Shown: positions 1 through 9,271, numbered from the stretch's first letter. The stretch: 64,000 nt of DNA from Flavobacterium ammonificans (GCF_020886115.1 NZ_AP025185.1:1-64000), one strand, 5' to 3'. Numbers and translations are program-made. Notes: a model not told the origin generated them from the sequence alone.

Positions 1-4
1 AAAT

Positions 5-13
5 TTGTTCACA
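5..13. other. possible DnaA-box-like 9-mer
   Basis: The 9-mer TTGTTCACA differs from the DnaA-box consensus TTATNCACA at one position (G for A at position 3). It lies about 90 bp before dnaA, a usual place for origin elements, but it is a single imperfect site with no array visible in the 100 bp available, so it may be chance. Confidence 0.2.
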
Positions 14-100
14 TATTTGTTGTCCCAGAAAAATACAAGAATAGCCCCACCTTTTTTTGTAATAAAATAGTAACCAAACTTAAATAATTTAACCGAATAT

Positions 101-1528
101 ATGAACAAAACTGCTCAATCAGTATGGGAAAACTGTTTATCTTTCATAAAAGATAATATTCAAGACCAAGCCTACAAAACTTGGTTTGAACCAATCAAGT
201 CAGTTGAGCTTACCGATAACGCATTATATATTCAAGTACCAAGTAAATTTTTCTACGAATGGTTAGAAGAACATTACGTTAAATTATTAAAAGTTGCGCT
301 TACCAAAGAACTCGGGAAAAACGCAAAGTTACTCTATAAAATTAAAATGGAGAACACTTATGGTAATAAACAACCCTACACGGAACAATTACCAAGTGCT
401 AACAGAGCGCAAATGAAACCGCAAGATGTTGATGCTCCGTTAAAAAATTTAAACCCTGAACTTAAAAATCCGTTTGTAATTCCAGGAATTCGTAATTTAA
501 AAATCGAATCTCAATTGAATGCCAACTATAGTTTTGACAATTTCTTAGAAGGAGATTCAAACCGATTGGCACGTTCTGCTGGTATGGCTGTAGCCAACAA
601 ACCAGGAGGAACTTCTTTCAATCCACTATTGATTTTTGGAGGAGTTGGTTTAGGAAAAACACACTTAGCTCACGCTATTGGTGTAGAAATTAAAGACAAA
701 TACCCTGAAAAAACAGTTTTGTATATTTCTGCTGAAATTTTTACGCAACAATATATTGACTCTGTTAAGAAAAATACTAGAAATGATTTTATTCATTTCT
801 ACCAATTGATTGATGTTTTAATTATTGATGATGTTCAATTCCTTTCTGGAAAATCAGGAACTCAAGATGTATTCTTCCATATTTTCAATTACTTACACCA
901 AAACGGAAAACAAGTTATCTTGACTTCTGACAAGGCTCCTGTTGACATGCAAGACATTGAACAACGTTTATTGTCTCGTTTCAAATGGGGATTGTCTGCT
1001 GAATTGCACCAACCTGATTACGAAACTAGAGTTTCTATCTTAAAGAATATTCTGTATCGTGATGGTGTTGAAATGCCAGAAGAAATAATTGAATATGTTG
1101 CTCGTAATATCAAAACGAATGTTAGAGAATTAGAAGGTGCAATCATCTCTCTAATCGCTCAATCTTCTTTCAACAAAAAAGAAGTAACCATTGAATTAGC
1201 GAAAAGCATCGTAGAGAAATTCGTAAAGAATGTCAAACGCGAAATTTCTATCGATTATATTCAAAAAATTGTTTCCGACTATTTCCAATTGGACTTAGAA
1301 ACACTACAATCAAAAACTAGAAAAAGACACGTTGTTCAAGCTAGACAATTAGCGATGTTTTTTGCTAAGAAATTTACCAAAGCTTCTTTAGCAAACATTG
1401 GATCTCAAATTGGAGATCGCGACCACGCTACTGTATTACACGCTTGTAAAACTGTTGATAATCTAGTATCTACTGATAAACAATTCAAAAAGTTTGTTGA
1501 AGATATCCACAAAAAATTAACCTTATAG
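101..1528 (+). CDS. dnaA: chromosomal replication initiator protein DnaA
   Basis: DnaA is the AAA+ ATPase that binds DnaA boxes at oriC and melts the origin so that the DnaB helicase can be loaded. The 475-aa protein has the full domain order: an N-terminal interaction domain (about 1-85), a linker (about 86-135), the AAA+ core with Walker A GGVGLGKT (180-187) and Walker B LIIDDVQF (240-247), and a C-terminal helix-turn-helix domain carrying the DnaA signature RDHATVLHACKTV. Length is normal for the family. It is the first gene of the window and is followed after 7 bp by a phosphatase gene, so the two are probably co-transcribed. No clear TAnnTTTG promoter is visible in the 100 bp upstream. 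Confidence 0.98.
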   Translation: MNKTAQSVWENCLSFIKDNIQDQAYKTWFEPIKSVELTDNALYIQVPSKFFYEWLEEHYVKLLKVALTKELGKNAKLLYKIKMENTYGNKQPYTEQLPSANRAQMKPQDVDAPLKNLNPELKNPFVIPGIRNLKIESQLNANYSFDNFLEGDSNRLARSAGMAVANKPGGTSFNPLLIFGGVGLGKTHLAHAIGVEIKDKYPEKTVLYISAEIFTQQYIDSVKKNTRNDFIHFYQLIDVLIIDDVQFLSGKSGTQDVFFHIFNYLHQNGKQVILTSDKAPVDMQDIEQRLLSRFKWGLSAELHQPDYETRVSILKNILYRDGVEMPEEIIEYVARNIKTNVRELEGAIISLIAQSSFNKKEVTIELAKSIVEKFVKNVKREISIDYIQKIVSDYFQLDLETLQSKTRKRHVVQARQLAMFFAKKFTKASLANIGSQIGDRDHATVLHACKTVDNLVSTDKQFKKFVEDIHKKLTL

Positions 1529-1535
1529 GCAGCAA

Positions 1536-2003
1536 ATGTCCGTAAAAATCGTAATGGTTTGTTTGGGAAATATTTGTCGGTCACCTTTGGCCGAAGGAAT
1601 ATTAGCTTCTAAATTACCTAAAGACAAATTTACTGTTGATTCTGCAGGAACTGGTTCTTGGCACATAGGTCAATCGCCTGACGAACGTTCCGTGGCCGTT
1701 GCCAAAAAAAACGGACTAGACATTTCCAACCAAAAAGGGAGACAATTCAGCAGTGCCGACTTTGATACTTTTGACTACATCTTTGTAATGGATAATTCCA
1801 ATTATGACAATGTTATCGCTTTGGCAGAGACCAAAGAACAAAAAGAAAAGGTAACACTTATCATGAATGAATTACATCCGTCACAAAACAAGGAAGTCCC
1901 TGATCCCTATTTTGGAATGCACAACGGATTTGACATTGTTTATAACATGTTGGATGAAGTTTGCGATAGTATTGCTCAAAAGTTGATTACCAAACATCAA
2001 TAA
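1536..2003 (+). CDS. low molecular weight protein-tyrosine phosphatase
   Basis: This 155-aa cytoplasmic enzyme belongs to the low-molecular-weight phosphotyrosine phosphatase family. The catalytic loop CLGNICRS lies near the N-terminus (nucleophile C9, phosphate-binding R15; CX5R), and the family's general-acid motif DPYFG is at 123-127 (D123). All key residues are present and length is typical. It starts 7 bp after dnaA, and the RsmI-like methyltransferase follows 32 bp later, so a three-gene operon is likely. Its substrate cannot be read from the sequence; there is no adjacent BY-kinase or polysaccharide locus, which argues against a dedicated capsule role. Confidence 0.93.
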   Translation: MSVKIVMVCLGNICRSPLAEGILASKLPKDKFTVDSAGTGSWHIGQSPDERSVAVAKKNGLDISNQKGRQFSSADFDTFDYIFVMDNSNYDNVIALAETKEQKEKVTLIMNELHPSQNKEVPDPYFGMHNGFDIVYNMLDEVCDSIAQKLITKHQ

Positions 2004-2035
2004 ACCCTATTTTTCCGAATCTAAAAATCACTGTT

Positions 2036-2758
2036 ATGAATACAAAGACATCTTTAGGAAAACTGTATTTAATTCCGGTTACTATGGGAGAAAGCGATCC
2101 TATGGATGTATTACCTCAAACAGTAAAAAGAGCCATAGAGTTAATCGACTGTTATATAGTAGAAAATGAAAAAACAGCTCGTAAGTCTATAAAAGCAGTA
2201 CTTCCCGAAAAAAAGCAGTCTGAACTCGTACTTTTCGCATTGAATAAACATACCGATGCGAAAGAACACCTTAGTTTTATCCAACCTTTGTTAGAAGGCA
2301 AAAACGTAGGATTAATGAGTGAAGCAGGTTGTCCTGGTGTAGCTGATCCTGGTGCAGTCATTGTAAAATTGGCTCACGAAAAAGGGATTCAAGTCATTCC
2401 ACTTGTTGGACCTTCCTCTATTGTATTAGCTATGATGGCTTCAGGAATGAATGGACAGAGTTTTACTTTTAATGGATATTTACCCATTGACAAAAGTGAT
2501 AAAAAATCAGCTTTGAAAAATTTAGAAAAATTGTCTTTTGACAAAAATCAATCGCAAATTTTTATTGAAACACCCTACCGCAACAATAAATTATTAGAAG
2601 ATATTCTACAAGCCTTACAACCTTCAACACACCTTTGTATTGCAACTGATATTACCTTACCAACAGAATATATCAAAACTTTACGCGCTTCCGATTGGAA
2701 AAAGACAAAAGTAGATTTGCACAACCGACCTACAATTTTTATTATTCATAAATTTTAA
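2036..2758 (+). CDS. SAM-dependent methyltransferase, RsmI-like (tetrapyrrole methylase fold)
   Basis: The 240-aa protein has the tetrapyrrole-methylase fold in the form used by RsmI (16S rRNA C1402 2'-O-methyltransferase): the motif SEAGCPGVADPG at 95-106 matches the RsmI SDAG-P---DPG loop, followed by the VGPSS segment that lines the SAM pocket. It differs from canonical RsmI: it is shorter than the usual 270-290 aa and lacks the typical ATPIGN motif at the N-terminus, having LIPVTMGES instead. It is probably a divergent paralogue, so 16S methylation is an inference from the fold. It is likely the last gene of the dnaA operon; an AT-rich hairpin follows at 2771-2793. Confidence 0.8.
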   Translation: MNTKTSLGKLYLIPVTMGESDPMDVLPQTVKRAIELIDCYIVENEKTARKSIKAVLPEKKQSELVLFALNKHTDAKEHLSFIQPLLEGKNVGLMSEAGCPGVADPGAVIVKLAHEKGIQVIPLVGPSSIVLAMMASGMNGQSFTFNGYLPIDKSDKKSALKNLEKLSFDKNQSQIFIETPYRNNKLLEDILQALQPSTHLCIATDITLPTEYIKTLRASDWKKTKVDLHNRPTIFIIHKF

Positions 2759-2770
2759 TTTGTTATAAAA

Positions 2771-2793
2771 ATTTTAAGCATATTTCTTAAAAT
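2771..2793 (+). terminator. weak AT-rich hairpin after the methyltransferase gene
   Basis: An 8-bp inverted repeat (ATTTTAAG / CTTAAAAT) with a 7-nt loop lies 12 bp after the stop codon. There is no long U-tract, so it may be only a weak terminator. Confidence 0.3.
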
Positions 2794-2848
2794 ATTATGC
2801 ATGCATACTATTTATTACTTATATTTACTTCATTAAACAAATGAAACT

Positions 2849-3730
2849 ATGAGTTATACAGATAAAATGCTGCGCGATGACGCATTAAAAGGAAAAGTAA
2901 TTGTGGTTACAGGTGGCGGAAGCGGTTTGGGCAAAGCTATGACTAAATATTTTTTGGAATTAGGAGCCAAAGTAGCCATTACTTCTCGTGATTTAGACAA
3001 ACTAAAAAACACTGCTGCCGAATTAGAAACACAAACTGGCGGAACTTGTTTACCTATTCAATGTGACGTTCGTCATTATGAAGAAGTAGAAAACATGCTT
3101 CAAGAAACATTGAAAACGTTTGGCAAAGTAGATATTTTATTAAACAATGCAGCAGGTAATTTCATTTCGCCTACAGAGCGTTTATCATCAAATGCATTTG
3201 ACACCGTCATTGATATTGTTCTAAAGGGAACCAAAAACTGTACGCTCGCTTTTGGAAAGCATTGGATTGATACCAAACAAACTTCATCAACTGTACTTAA
3301 CATTGTTACTACCTATGCTTGGACAGGTTCAGCTTATGTTGTACCAAGCGCCACTGCAAAAGCAGGAGTATTGGCTATGACAAAAAGTTTAGCCGTAGAA
3401 TGGGCAAAATACGGGATTCGTACCAATGCCATTGCGCCAGGGCCATTTCCAACTAAAGGAGCTTGGGATCGATTATTACCAGGTGATTTAGCTGAAAAAT
3501 TTGATATGGCTAAAAAAGTACCCTTAAAACGTGTGGGCGATCATCAAGAATTAGCCAATTTAGCTGCCTATTTAGTTTCTGACTTTTCTGCCTATATTAA
3601 TGGAGAAGTGGTAGTCATTGACGGAGGTGAATGGTTAAAAGGTGCCGGACAATTTAATCTTCTAGAGGATATTCCTGCTGAAATGTGGGATATGCTAGAA
3701 ATGATGATTAAAGCAAAGAAAAACAAATAA
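2849..3730 (+). CDS. SDR family oxidoreductase, 2,4-dienoyl-CoA reductase type
   Basis: This 293-aa short-chain dehydrogenase has the NADP(H)-binding glycine motif TGGGSGLG (21-28) and the NNAAGN motif (99-104). The usual YxxxK is replaced: S167 stands where the classical Tyr sits, four residues before K171, and a Tyr (Y156) lies fifteen residues before that Lys. This matches the catalytic layout of mitochondrial-type 2,4-dienoyl-CoA reductase (Tyr...Ser...Lys), which acts in beta-oxidation of unsaturated fatty acids. An acyl-CoA dehydrogenase gene occurs in the same window (43195-44364), but not adjacent. The gene appears monocistronic and is followed by a strong terminator. Confidence 0.88.
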   Translation: MSYTDKMLRDDALKGKVIVVTGGGSGLGKAMTKYFLELGAKVAITSRDLDKLKNTAAELETQTGGTCLPIQCDVRHYEEVENMLQETLKTFGKVDILLNNAAGNFISPTERLSSNAFDTVIDIVLKGTKNCTLAFGKHWIDTKQTSSTVLNIVTTYAWTGSAYVVPSATAKAGVLAMTKSLAVEWAKYGIRTNAIAPGPFPTKGAWDRLLPGDLAEKFDMAKKVPLKRVGDHQELANLAAYLVSDFSAYINGEVVVIDGGEWLKGAGQFNLLEDIPAEMWDMLEMMIKAKKNK

Positions 3731-3741
3731 ATCAAAACATT

Positions 3742-3776
3742 AAAAGAGCACTATTTTTAGTTGCTCTTTTTTTTAT
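3742..3776 (+). terminator. intrinsic terminator after the SDR gene
   Basis: A stem of AAAGAGCA paired with TGCTCTTT is followed by a long T-run, twelve bases after the stop codon of the SDR gene. Confidence 0.85.
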
Positions 3777-3848
3777 TCTGTAAAAAAATTAAATATATCA
3801 ATTTAGCAAACATTTAGTAAAAAAGGAAATCACTCAGAATAAAATTCC

Positions 3849-3856
3849 TATTTTTG
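3849..3856 (+). promoter_or_regulatory. -7 element of udk promoter
   Basis: TATTTTTG fits the Bacteroidota -7 consensus TAnnTTTG and lies 26 nt before the udk start codon. No good -33 TTG is seen. Confidence 0.5.
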
Positions 3857-3882
3857 TTAGGTAAACATTATAATCACAATTT

Positions 3883-4494
3883 ATGCTCATTATAGGAATT
3901 GCAGGAGGAACTGGAAGTGGTAAAACAACTGTAGTCAATCAAATCGTAAATGAATTACCAGAAACTGAAGTGGGGATTATTTCACAAGATTCTTATTATA
4001 AAGAGAATGTTGGAATGACTTATGAAGAAAGAGCTGCAATTAATTTTGATCATCCTAGATCAATAGATTTTGAGTTATTGGTAGAGCATCTTAAAGAATT
4101 AAAAGCAGGTAATAACATCAATCAACCCGTTTATTCTTTTGTTTCTCACAATAGAACAAGCGACACTGTTTTTACTCATCCTAGAAAAGTAATGGTTGTT
4201 GAAGGAATTTTAATTTTAACCAATCCCGAATTGAGAGACCTTTTTGATGTAAAAATTTATGTTCAAGCTGATCCAGACGAGCGTCTAATTCGTAGATTAA
4301 AAAGAGATATCGCAGATCGTGGTAGAGATATGAATGAAGTACTCAACAGATACCAAACTACTTTAAAACCAATGCACCAGCAATTTATTGAACCTACAAA
4401 AGCATTTGCCGATATTATCATCCCTAACGACAAATACAACACTGTAGCGATCGATGTAGTTCGTGCCGTAATTAATCAAAAATTAAACGTTTAA
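3883..4494 (+). CDS. udk: uridine kinase
   Basis: Uridine kinase phosphorylates uridine or cytidine to UMP or CMP in pyrimidine salvage. The 203-aa protein starts with the P-loop GGTGSGKT (8-15) and carries the family's early SQDSYYK segment and the RRLKRDIADRGRD region that forms the substrate lid. Length and motifs are normal for Udk. It is followed by an FtsB-like gene, separated by 128 bp that hold a small hairpin and a Flavobacterium-type palindromic repeat, so the two are probably separate transcripts. Confidence 0.95.
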   Translation: MLIIGIAGGTGSGKTTVVNQIVNELPETEVGIISQDSYYKENVGMTYEERAAINFDHPRSIDFELLVEHLKELKAGNNINQPVYSFVSHNRTSDTVFTHPRKVMVVEGILILTNPELRDLFDVKIYVQADPDERLIRRLKRDIADRGRDMNEVLNRYQTTLKPMHQQFIEPTKAFADIIIPNDKYNTVAIDVVRAVINQKLNV

Positions 4495-4512
4495 TAAAAT
4501 AATATTTATCTA

Positions 4513-4540
4513 AAATCCAATTGTAACACAATTTTATTTT
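4513..4540 (+). terminator. probable terminator after udk
   Basis: An imperfect AT-rich inverted repeat (AAAATCCAATTGT against ACAATTTTATTTT) 18 bp after the udk stop ends in a T-rich stretch. Confidence 0.45.
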
Positions 4541-4610
4541 GGAGCTTTTTCCCGCTTTACGTTACAATCCATTCTAAAAAGAATGGGATTTTCACTGCAA
4601 TCGGGGCTAA
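4541..4610 (+). repeat. Flavobacterium-type palindromic intergenic repeat, copy 1
   Basis: This 70-bp element runs from GGAGCTTTTTCCCGC to ATCGGGGCTAA and contains an internal hairpin (AATCCATTCT / AGAATGGGATT). From memory, this arrangement (GAGCT...CCCGCT...ATCC, hairpin, GGAT...CACTGC-ATCGGGGCTA) is a frequent intergenic repeat in Flavobacterium genomes. A second, more diverged copy in the opposite orientation lies at 62703-62812 in this window. Confidence 0.65.
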
Positions 4611-4622
4611 AATATAGAAACA

Positions 4623-4949
4623 ATGACAAATCCGCTTAAAAACAAATCTTGGTTTAAACTATTGAGCAACAAATACATTTTAGTATTAGTGTTTTTTACG
4701 GGCTGGATGCTTTTTTTAGACAACTATTCGTATTTCGATCATCGCTTCTTAGACAATCAAATCGACGAATTAGAAGACAATAAATCGTATTACCAAGAAG
4801 AAATCAAGAAAGACAAAAGGCATATAAAAGAACTCAAGAATATTGAATATGTTGAGAAATATGCACGTGAAAAATATTATATGAAGAAAGATAGTGAAGA
4901 CATTTATATCATAGAGTTTGAAGGAGACAGTGCCATCAAAACAAAATAA
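4623..4949 (+). CDS. FtsB/DivIC-like septum formation initiator
   Basis: The 108-aa protein has a single N-terminal membrane segment (about 17-32) followed by a charged coiled coil (about 44-75) and the short C-terminal motif AREKYYMKK typical of the DivIC/FtsB family. Known members bridge FtsL and FtsQ in the divisome at the inner membrane. The product is small but complete, and length is normal. It sits 38 bp before mutA and is probably co-transcribed with the mutase genes, an association that seems to be positional rather than functional. Confidence 0.85.
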   Translation: MTNPLKNKSWFKLLSNKYILVLVFFTGWMLFLDNYSYFDHRFLDNQIDELEDNKSYYQEEIKKDKRHIKELKNIEYVEKYAREKYYMKKDSEDIYIIEFEGDSAIKTK

Positions 4950-4987
4950 ATTATCTCTTCTATTTTTAATTCGAAACAACAACGCTA

Positions 4988-6352
4988 ATGAAACCTCTTT
5001 TTACAAATTTCGCTCCTGTTTCTGCCAAAGAATGGAAACAAAAAATTCAGTTTGAACTGAAAGGTGCTGATTACAATGAAACACTTATTTGGAATTCCCC
5101 TGACGACATCAAGGTAAAACCATTTTATGACAAAGAAGATGTAAAAGAAGTAATCTCAGTAACTACAAAAGCTTCTGAATTTAAAATTTGTCAAAATATT
5201 TTTGTCCACGACATCAATAAATCAATAGAACGTGCTTTAGATAGTTTAGCAAGAGGTGCTGAAAGTATCCGTTTCTCAATTGAAGACGAAACTATAGCTA
5301 TTGAAAAATTACTAGAAAAATTACCTTTAGAAAGCACACCTATATTCTTTCATTTGAATTTTATTTCAATCGATTTCGTTCAAAAGATCGAATCAATTGC
5401 AACAAAAAGAAAAGCCACTATCTATTGCAATATAGATCCGATTGGGCAATTAGCAAAAGAGGGAAATTGGTTCACTACATCAGAAAAAAATAATTTTGAA
5501 ACCCTAAATAATCTTGTCAAAAGAGACAACGCTCTTTCACTTATTAGTGTAAATGGTGCTTTATATCAGAATTCTGGGGCTACTATTGTACAGCAAATTG
5601 CGTATACTTTAGCTCACGCTAATGAGTATTTCAATCACATCGAACTTTCTAAACCCCAAACTATGGTTTTAGAAATTGCTGTTGGAACCAATTACTTTTT
5701 TGAAATCGCTAAACTAAGAGCTATCCGTTTACTTTTCAATTTAATTGCGAAGGAGTACAATCAAAATTGGAATTGTAATTTAGTCGTTACACCTACCAAA
5801 AGAAATAAAACACTGTATGATTACAACGTGAATATGCTTCGTACAACTACTGAATGTATGAGCGCAATTCTTGGAGGTGCGGATACTATTGCGAATCTAC
5901 CTTATGATGCTTTATATCACAAAGACAATGAATTTGGAGATCGAATAGCTCGAAACCAATTACTGATTTTAAAAAATGAAAGCTATTTTGATAAAGTTAA
6001 TAATCCATCAGATGGAAGTTATTACATAGAAAGTTTGACACAGCAATTAGCTGATAAAGCTTTAGTATTATTTAAAGATATTGAAGCTAATGGAGGCTTT
6101 TTAAAGCAACTGAATGAAGGAATCATCAAAAGAAAAATTCAAGAAAGCGCCGATAAAGAACAAGATTTGTTTGATTCTGGAAAAGAAATTTTATTGGGAA
6201 CAAACAAACACGCTAACAAAGACGATCGAATGAAACACGATTTGGAACTTTTCCCTTTCGTTAAAATAAAACCAAGGAAAACGCTCATCACTCCTATTAT
6301 TGAGCGGCGTCTCGCAGAGAAAATCGAACAAGAACGATTAGAAAAAGAGTAA
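4988..6352 (+). CDS. mutA: methylmalonyl-CoA mutase small (beta) subunit
   Basis: Together with MutB this protein makes the heterodimeric adenosylcobalamin-dependent mutase that interconverts (R)-methylmalonyl-CoA and succinyl-CoA, linking propionyl-CoA to the TCA cycle. The 454-aa sequence covers the TIM-barrel mutase domain and ends shortly after it. The C-terminal cobalamin-binding domain with its DxHxxG motif is missing, as expected for the non-catalytic subunit and in a shorter form than the roughly 640-aa Propionibacterium MutA. The gene abuts mutB directly, so translation of the two is probably coupled. Confidence 0.93.
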   Translation: MKPLFTNFAPVSAKEWKQKIQFELKGADYNETLIWNSPDDIKVKPFYDKEDVKEVISVTTKASEFKICQNIFVHDINKSIERALDSLARGAESIRFSIEDETIAIEKLLEKLPLESTPIFFHLNFISIDFVQKIESIATKRKATIYCNIDPIGQLAKEGNWFTTSEKNNFETLNNLVKRDNALSLISVNGALYQNSGATIVQQIAYTLAHANEYFNHIELSKPQTMVLEIAVGTNYFFEIAKLRAIRLLFNLIAKEYNQNWNCNLVVTPTKRNKTLYDYNVNMLRTTTECMSAILGGADTIANLPYDALYHKDNEFGDRIARNQLLILKNESYFDKVNNPSDGSYYIESLTQQLADKALVLFKDIEANGGFLKQLNEGIIKRKIQESADKEQDLFDSGKEILLGTNKHANKDDRMKHDLELFPFVKIKPRKTLITPIIERRLAEKIEQERLEKE

Positions 6353-6370
6353 TTGTTTAGTATCCAAATA

Positions 6371-8524
6371 ATGTCAAATAGAAATTTGTCACCAAAAATG
6401 AAAAGAAAAGACCTGCAACATATTCAAATCAAATCTGTAGAAAAGTTAGAAAATGAAATAAAAGCAAAGGCTGAATTTCAAACTGCTGAGGGAATTGCTT
6501 TGAAGCAAACTTATACTGAACAAGATATTCAACAATTAGAGCATTTGGATTTTGGTGCTGGATTTGCGCCTAATTTACGTGGTCCTTATGCTACAATGTA
6601 TGTACGACGCCCTTGGACAGTGCGTCAATATGCAGGATTTTCTACTGCCGAAGAAAGTAATGCTTTTTACAGACGTAATTTAGCAGCAGGGCAAAAAGGA
6701 CTTTCTATTGCTTTTGATTTACCAACGCACCGTGGCTACGATTCAGATCACGAACGTGTTGTGGGCGATGTTGGAAAAGCAGGAGTAGCGATTGATTCTG
6801 TTGAAGATATGAAGGTTTTGTTTGACCAAATTCCATTAGATGAAATGTCAGTTTCCATGACGATGAATGGTGCTGTGTTACCGATTATGGCTTTTTATAT
6901 AGTAGCAGCCGAAGAACAAGGTGTTACTCCAGACAAACTTTCAGGTACAATTCAAAACGACATTTTGAAAGAGTTTATGGTTCGAAACACCTATATCTAC
7001 CCTCCTACTCCTTCGATGAAAATCATCGCTGATATTTTTGAGTTTACGAGCAAAAATATGCCTAAATTTAACTCCATATCCATTTCGGGTTATCACATGC
7101 AAGAAGCTGGAGCTACTGCTGATATTGAGTTAGCATACACTTTAGCAGATGGTTTAGAATACATTCGAACTGGTTTAGCTGCAGGAATGAAAATAGATGA
7201 ATTTGCGCCGAGACTTTCTTTCTTTTGGGCAATTGGAATGAATCATTTTATGGAAATTGCAAAAATGCGTGCGGGACGAATGATTTGGGCTAAATTAGTA
7301 CAACAATTCGAACCTAAAGACGACAAATCGCTAGCATTACGTACCCATTGTCAAACATCAGGTTGGAGTTTAACCGAACAAGATCCTTTTAATAATGTTG
7401 CTCGAACTTGTATTGAAGCGGCAGCGGCAGCTTTTGGTGGAACGCAATCATTACATACCAATGCCTTAGACGAAGCGATTGCTTTGCCTACTGATTTTTC
7501 TGCTAGAATTGCTCGAAACACCCAATTGTATCTACAAGATGAAACTAAAATCACCAAAACCGTTGATCCTTGGGCTGGAAGCTATTATGTAGAAAATCTA
7601 ACACATGAAATTGCTCAGAGTGCTTGGAAATTAATTGAAGAGGTTGAGGAATTAGGTGGAATGACTAAAGCGATTGAGTCTGGAATCCCTAAACTTCGAA
7701 TTGAAGAAGCTGCTGCGAGAAAGCAAGCTCGAATTGATAGCGGACAAGATATCATTGTAGGCGTAAACCAATACCGTTTAGAGAAAGAAGATCCACTACA
7801 AATTTTGGACGTAGATAATCAAATGGTGCGCAGACAACAATTAGAACAATTGGATCGCATTAAATCTTCTCGAAATAATGAAGAGGTTAAAAAAAGTCTA
7901 GAAAAATTAATCCATTGTGCTAAATCAGGAGAGGGTAATTTATTAGAAATTGCTGTTGAAGCAGCTAGAAACAGAGCTACTTTAGGAGAAATCAGTGATG
8001 CCTTAGAAACTATTTTTGGTAGATACAAAGCACAAATTAAATCGTTTAGCGGTGTGTATAGTAAAGAAATAAAAAACGACGAAAGTTTTGAAAAAGCAAA
8101 ACAGTTAGCCAATGTTTTTGCCGAAAAAGAAGGTAGAAGACCTCGAATTATGATTGCTAAAATGGGACAAGACGGACATGATCGTGGCGCCAAAGTAGTA
8201 GCAACAGGTTATGCCGATGTAGGTTTTGATGTGGACATTGGTCCTTTATTTCAAACTCCTGCAGAAGCAGCAAAACAAGCCGTGGAAAATGATGTTCATA
8301 TCCTAGGTGTATCATCTTTGGCTGCGGGTCACAAAACCTTAGTACCACAAGTGATTGAAGAACTTAAAAACTACGGCCGAGAAGATATTATGGTTGTGGT
8401 AGGAGGTGTTATTCCTGCACAAGATTACCAGTTCTTATTTGATGCTGGCGCAGTCGCCGTTTTTGGTCCAGGAACTAAAATTAGTGATGCTGCCATTAAA
8501 ATATTGGAAATTTTAATAGATTAA
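6371..8524 (+). CDS. mutB: methylmalonyl-CoA mutase large (alpha) subunit
   Basis: This is the catalytic subunit of methylmalonyl-CoA mutase. The 717-aa protein has the N-terminal TIM-barrel with the [18 protein letters not shown] segment of the family, and a C-terminal B12-binding domain with the cobalamin-ligating motif DGHDRG (D601, H603, G606) and the downstream VSSLAAGH and VVGGVIP segments. I chose the ATG at 6371; a TTG at 6353 directly after the mutA stop extends the frame, and a second ATG at 6398 (MKRKDLQH) is an equally plausible start. It forms an operon with mutA and ends at a strong terminator. No cobalamin riboswitch is visible in the short gap before mutA. Confidence 0.96.
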   Translation: MSNRNLSPKMKRKDLQHIQIKSVEKLENEIKAKAEFQTAEGIALKQTYTEQDIQQLEHLDFGAGFAPNLRGPYATMYVRRPWTVRQYAGFSTAEESNAFYRRNLAAGQKGLSIAFDLPTHRGYDSDHERVVGDVGKAGVAIDSVEDMKVLFDQIPLDEMSVSMTMNGAVLPIMAFYIVAAEEQGVTPDKLSGTIQNDILKEFMVRNTYIYPPTPSMKIIADIFEFTSKNMPKFNSISISGYHMQEAGATADIELAYTLADGLEYIRTGLAAGMKIDEFAPRLSFFWAIGMNHFMEIAKMRAGRMIWAKLVQQFEPKDDKSLALRTHCQTSGWSLTEQDPFNNVARTCIEAAAAAFGGTQSLHTNALDEAIALPTDFSARIARNTQLYLQDETKITKTVDPWAGSYYVENLTHEIAQSAWKLIEEVEELGGMTKAIESGIPKLRIEEAAARKQARIDSGQDIIVGVNQYRLEKEDPLQILDVDNQMVRRQQLEQLDRIKSSRNNEEVKKSLEKLIHCAKSGEGNLLEIAVEAARNRATLGEISDALETIFGRYKAQIKSFSGVYSKEIKNDESFEKAKQLANVFAEKEGRRPRIMIAKMGQDGHDRGAKVVATGYADVGFDVDIGPLFQTPAEAAKQAVENDVHILGVSSLAAGHKTLVPQVIEELKNYGREDIMVVVGGVIPAQDYQFLFDAGAVAVFGPGTKISDAAIKILEILID

Positions 8525-8533
8525 TTTATACTA

Positions 8534-8563
8534 AAAATGGCGGTCAAAATTGACCGCCATTTT
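8534..8563. terminator. bidirectional terminator between mutB and the lysozyme-fold gene
   Basis: A 13-bp perfect stem (AAAATGGCGGTCA / TGACCGCCATTTT) with a 4-nt loop sits between two convergent genes and can serve both. Confidence 0.9.
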
Positions 8564-8583
8564 ATTTGTAATTTAAATAATTA

Positions 8584-9216
8584 TTAGATTGAAGCGTGTT
8601 TATCTGCTTCTATAAATGAGGTGTCATATCCACCAAATGCTTTCATATAACTAACAATTGAAGTTCCGTAAGCATCCCTGAAATAACGCTTCCCGTTGGA
8701 TCTAAAAAATCTTTTAACCGTACGCACACCACCTAAATGTGCTGCAGCTAAAATCCCAGATTCTGTAATATGAATTCCATTAATAACAGTTCCATCGTAT
8801 TTTTCTATCTCTTTTCGGAGTAACCATTTGTTTTTAGCTAATAAGGTTACAAAAGCTTTCTCTTGTAATTCTGGATTATTTAAAAAAGCTCTCGTGTTGT
8901 AAATCCCAATGGTTCTTAAAGTACTAGAACCGAATTGATATTTTCCTAAATATCCTAAAGAATTGGTTCTTCTGTACTTTCCTTGCGACTCTTTAAAAGC
9001 AATAGCTTCTTTATAGCCTATGAAAAAATTTCCAGTGTAAGGAATATTTAGTTTTGCGTAATCTTCCTGGCGTTGTGAAGGGAAAAGATAGTAGGATTCA
9101 TTAGATCCATCTGTTAGAAACCAAGGATTGGAATCTAAATTAAAAGGTTTAAAACCTAGGCTTAAAAAAGCAATAATCAGTAGTAAAGTGGAATAAAAAT
9201 GCCATTTCTTTATCAT
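8584..9216 (-). CDS. lysozyme-fold (transglycosylase-like) exported protein
   Basis: The product is a 210-aa protein with an N-terminal membrane or signal segment (about 9-22). The central part resembles lytic-transglycosylase/lysozyme-fold proteins: a possible catalytic Glu in FKESQGKY (E76) followed by the LGYLGKYQFG motif (about 87-96), and later GILAAAHLGG, a pattern common to these enzymes. It probably cleaves peptidoglycan or acts on it in the periplasm; activity is inferred. The start chosen is the ATG at 9216, because a GTG 27 bp upstream would put charged residues before the signal segment, and a -7 element at 9264-9271 fits either. It stands alone between two terminators. Confidence 0.7.
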   Translation of the reverse strand: MIKKWHFYSTLLLIIAFLSLGFKPFNLDSNPWFLTDGSNESYYLFPSQRQEDYAKLNIPYTGNFFIGYKEAIAFKESQGKYRRTNSLGYLGKYQFGSSTLRTIGIYNTRAFLNNPELQEKAFVTLLAKNKWLLRKEIEKYDGTVINGIHITESGILAAAHLGGVRTVKRFFRSNGKRYFRDAYGTSIVSYMKAFGGYDTSFIEADKHASI

Positions 9217-9263
9217 AAATTGTTTTTCTTCTAAAGCTGTCACCCTCAGAAATTTCTACGGTA

Positions 9264-9271
9264 CAAATATA
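9264..9271 (-). promoter_or_regulatory. -7 element of the lysozyme-fold gene promoter
   Basis: On the minus strand TATATTTG matches TAnnTTTG, 47 nt before the chosen ATG. Confidence 0.45.

Noticed and set aside
44..50. TAGCCCC before dnaA as an end of the palindromic repeat
   Set aside because: Only seven bases match; none of the other blocks of the repeat are present.
7819..8193. 124-aa antisense open frame in mutB
   Set aside because: It is entirely opposite the conserved linker and B12 domain of mutB and shows no recognisable motif.
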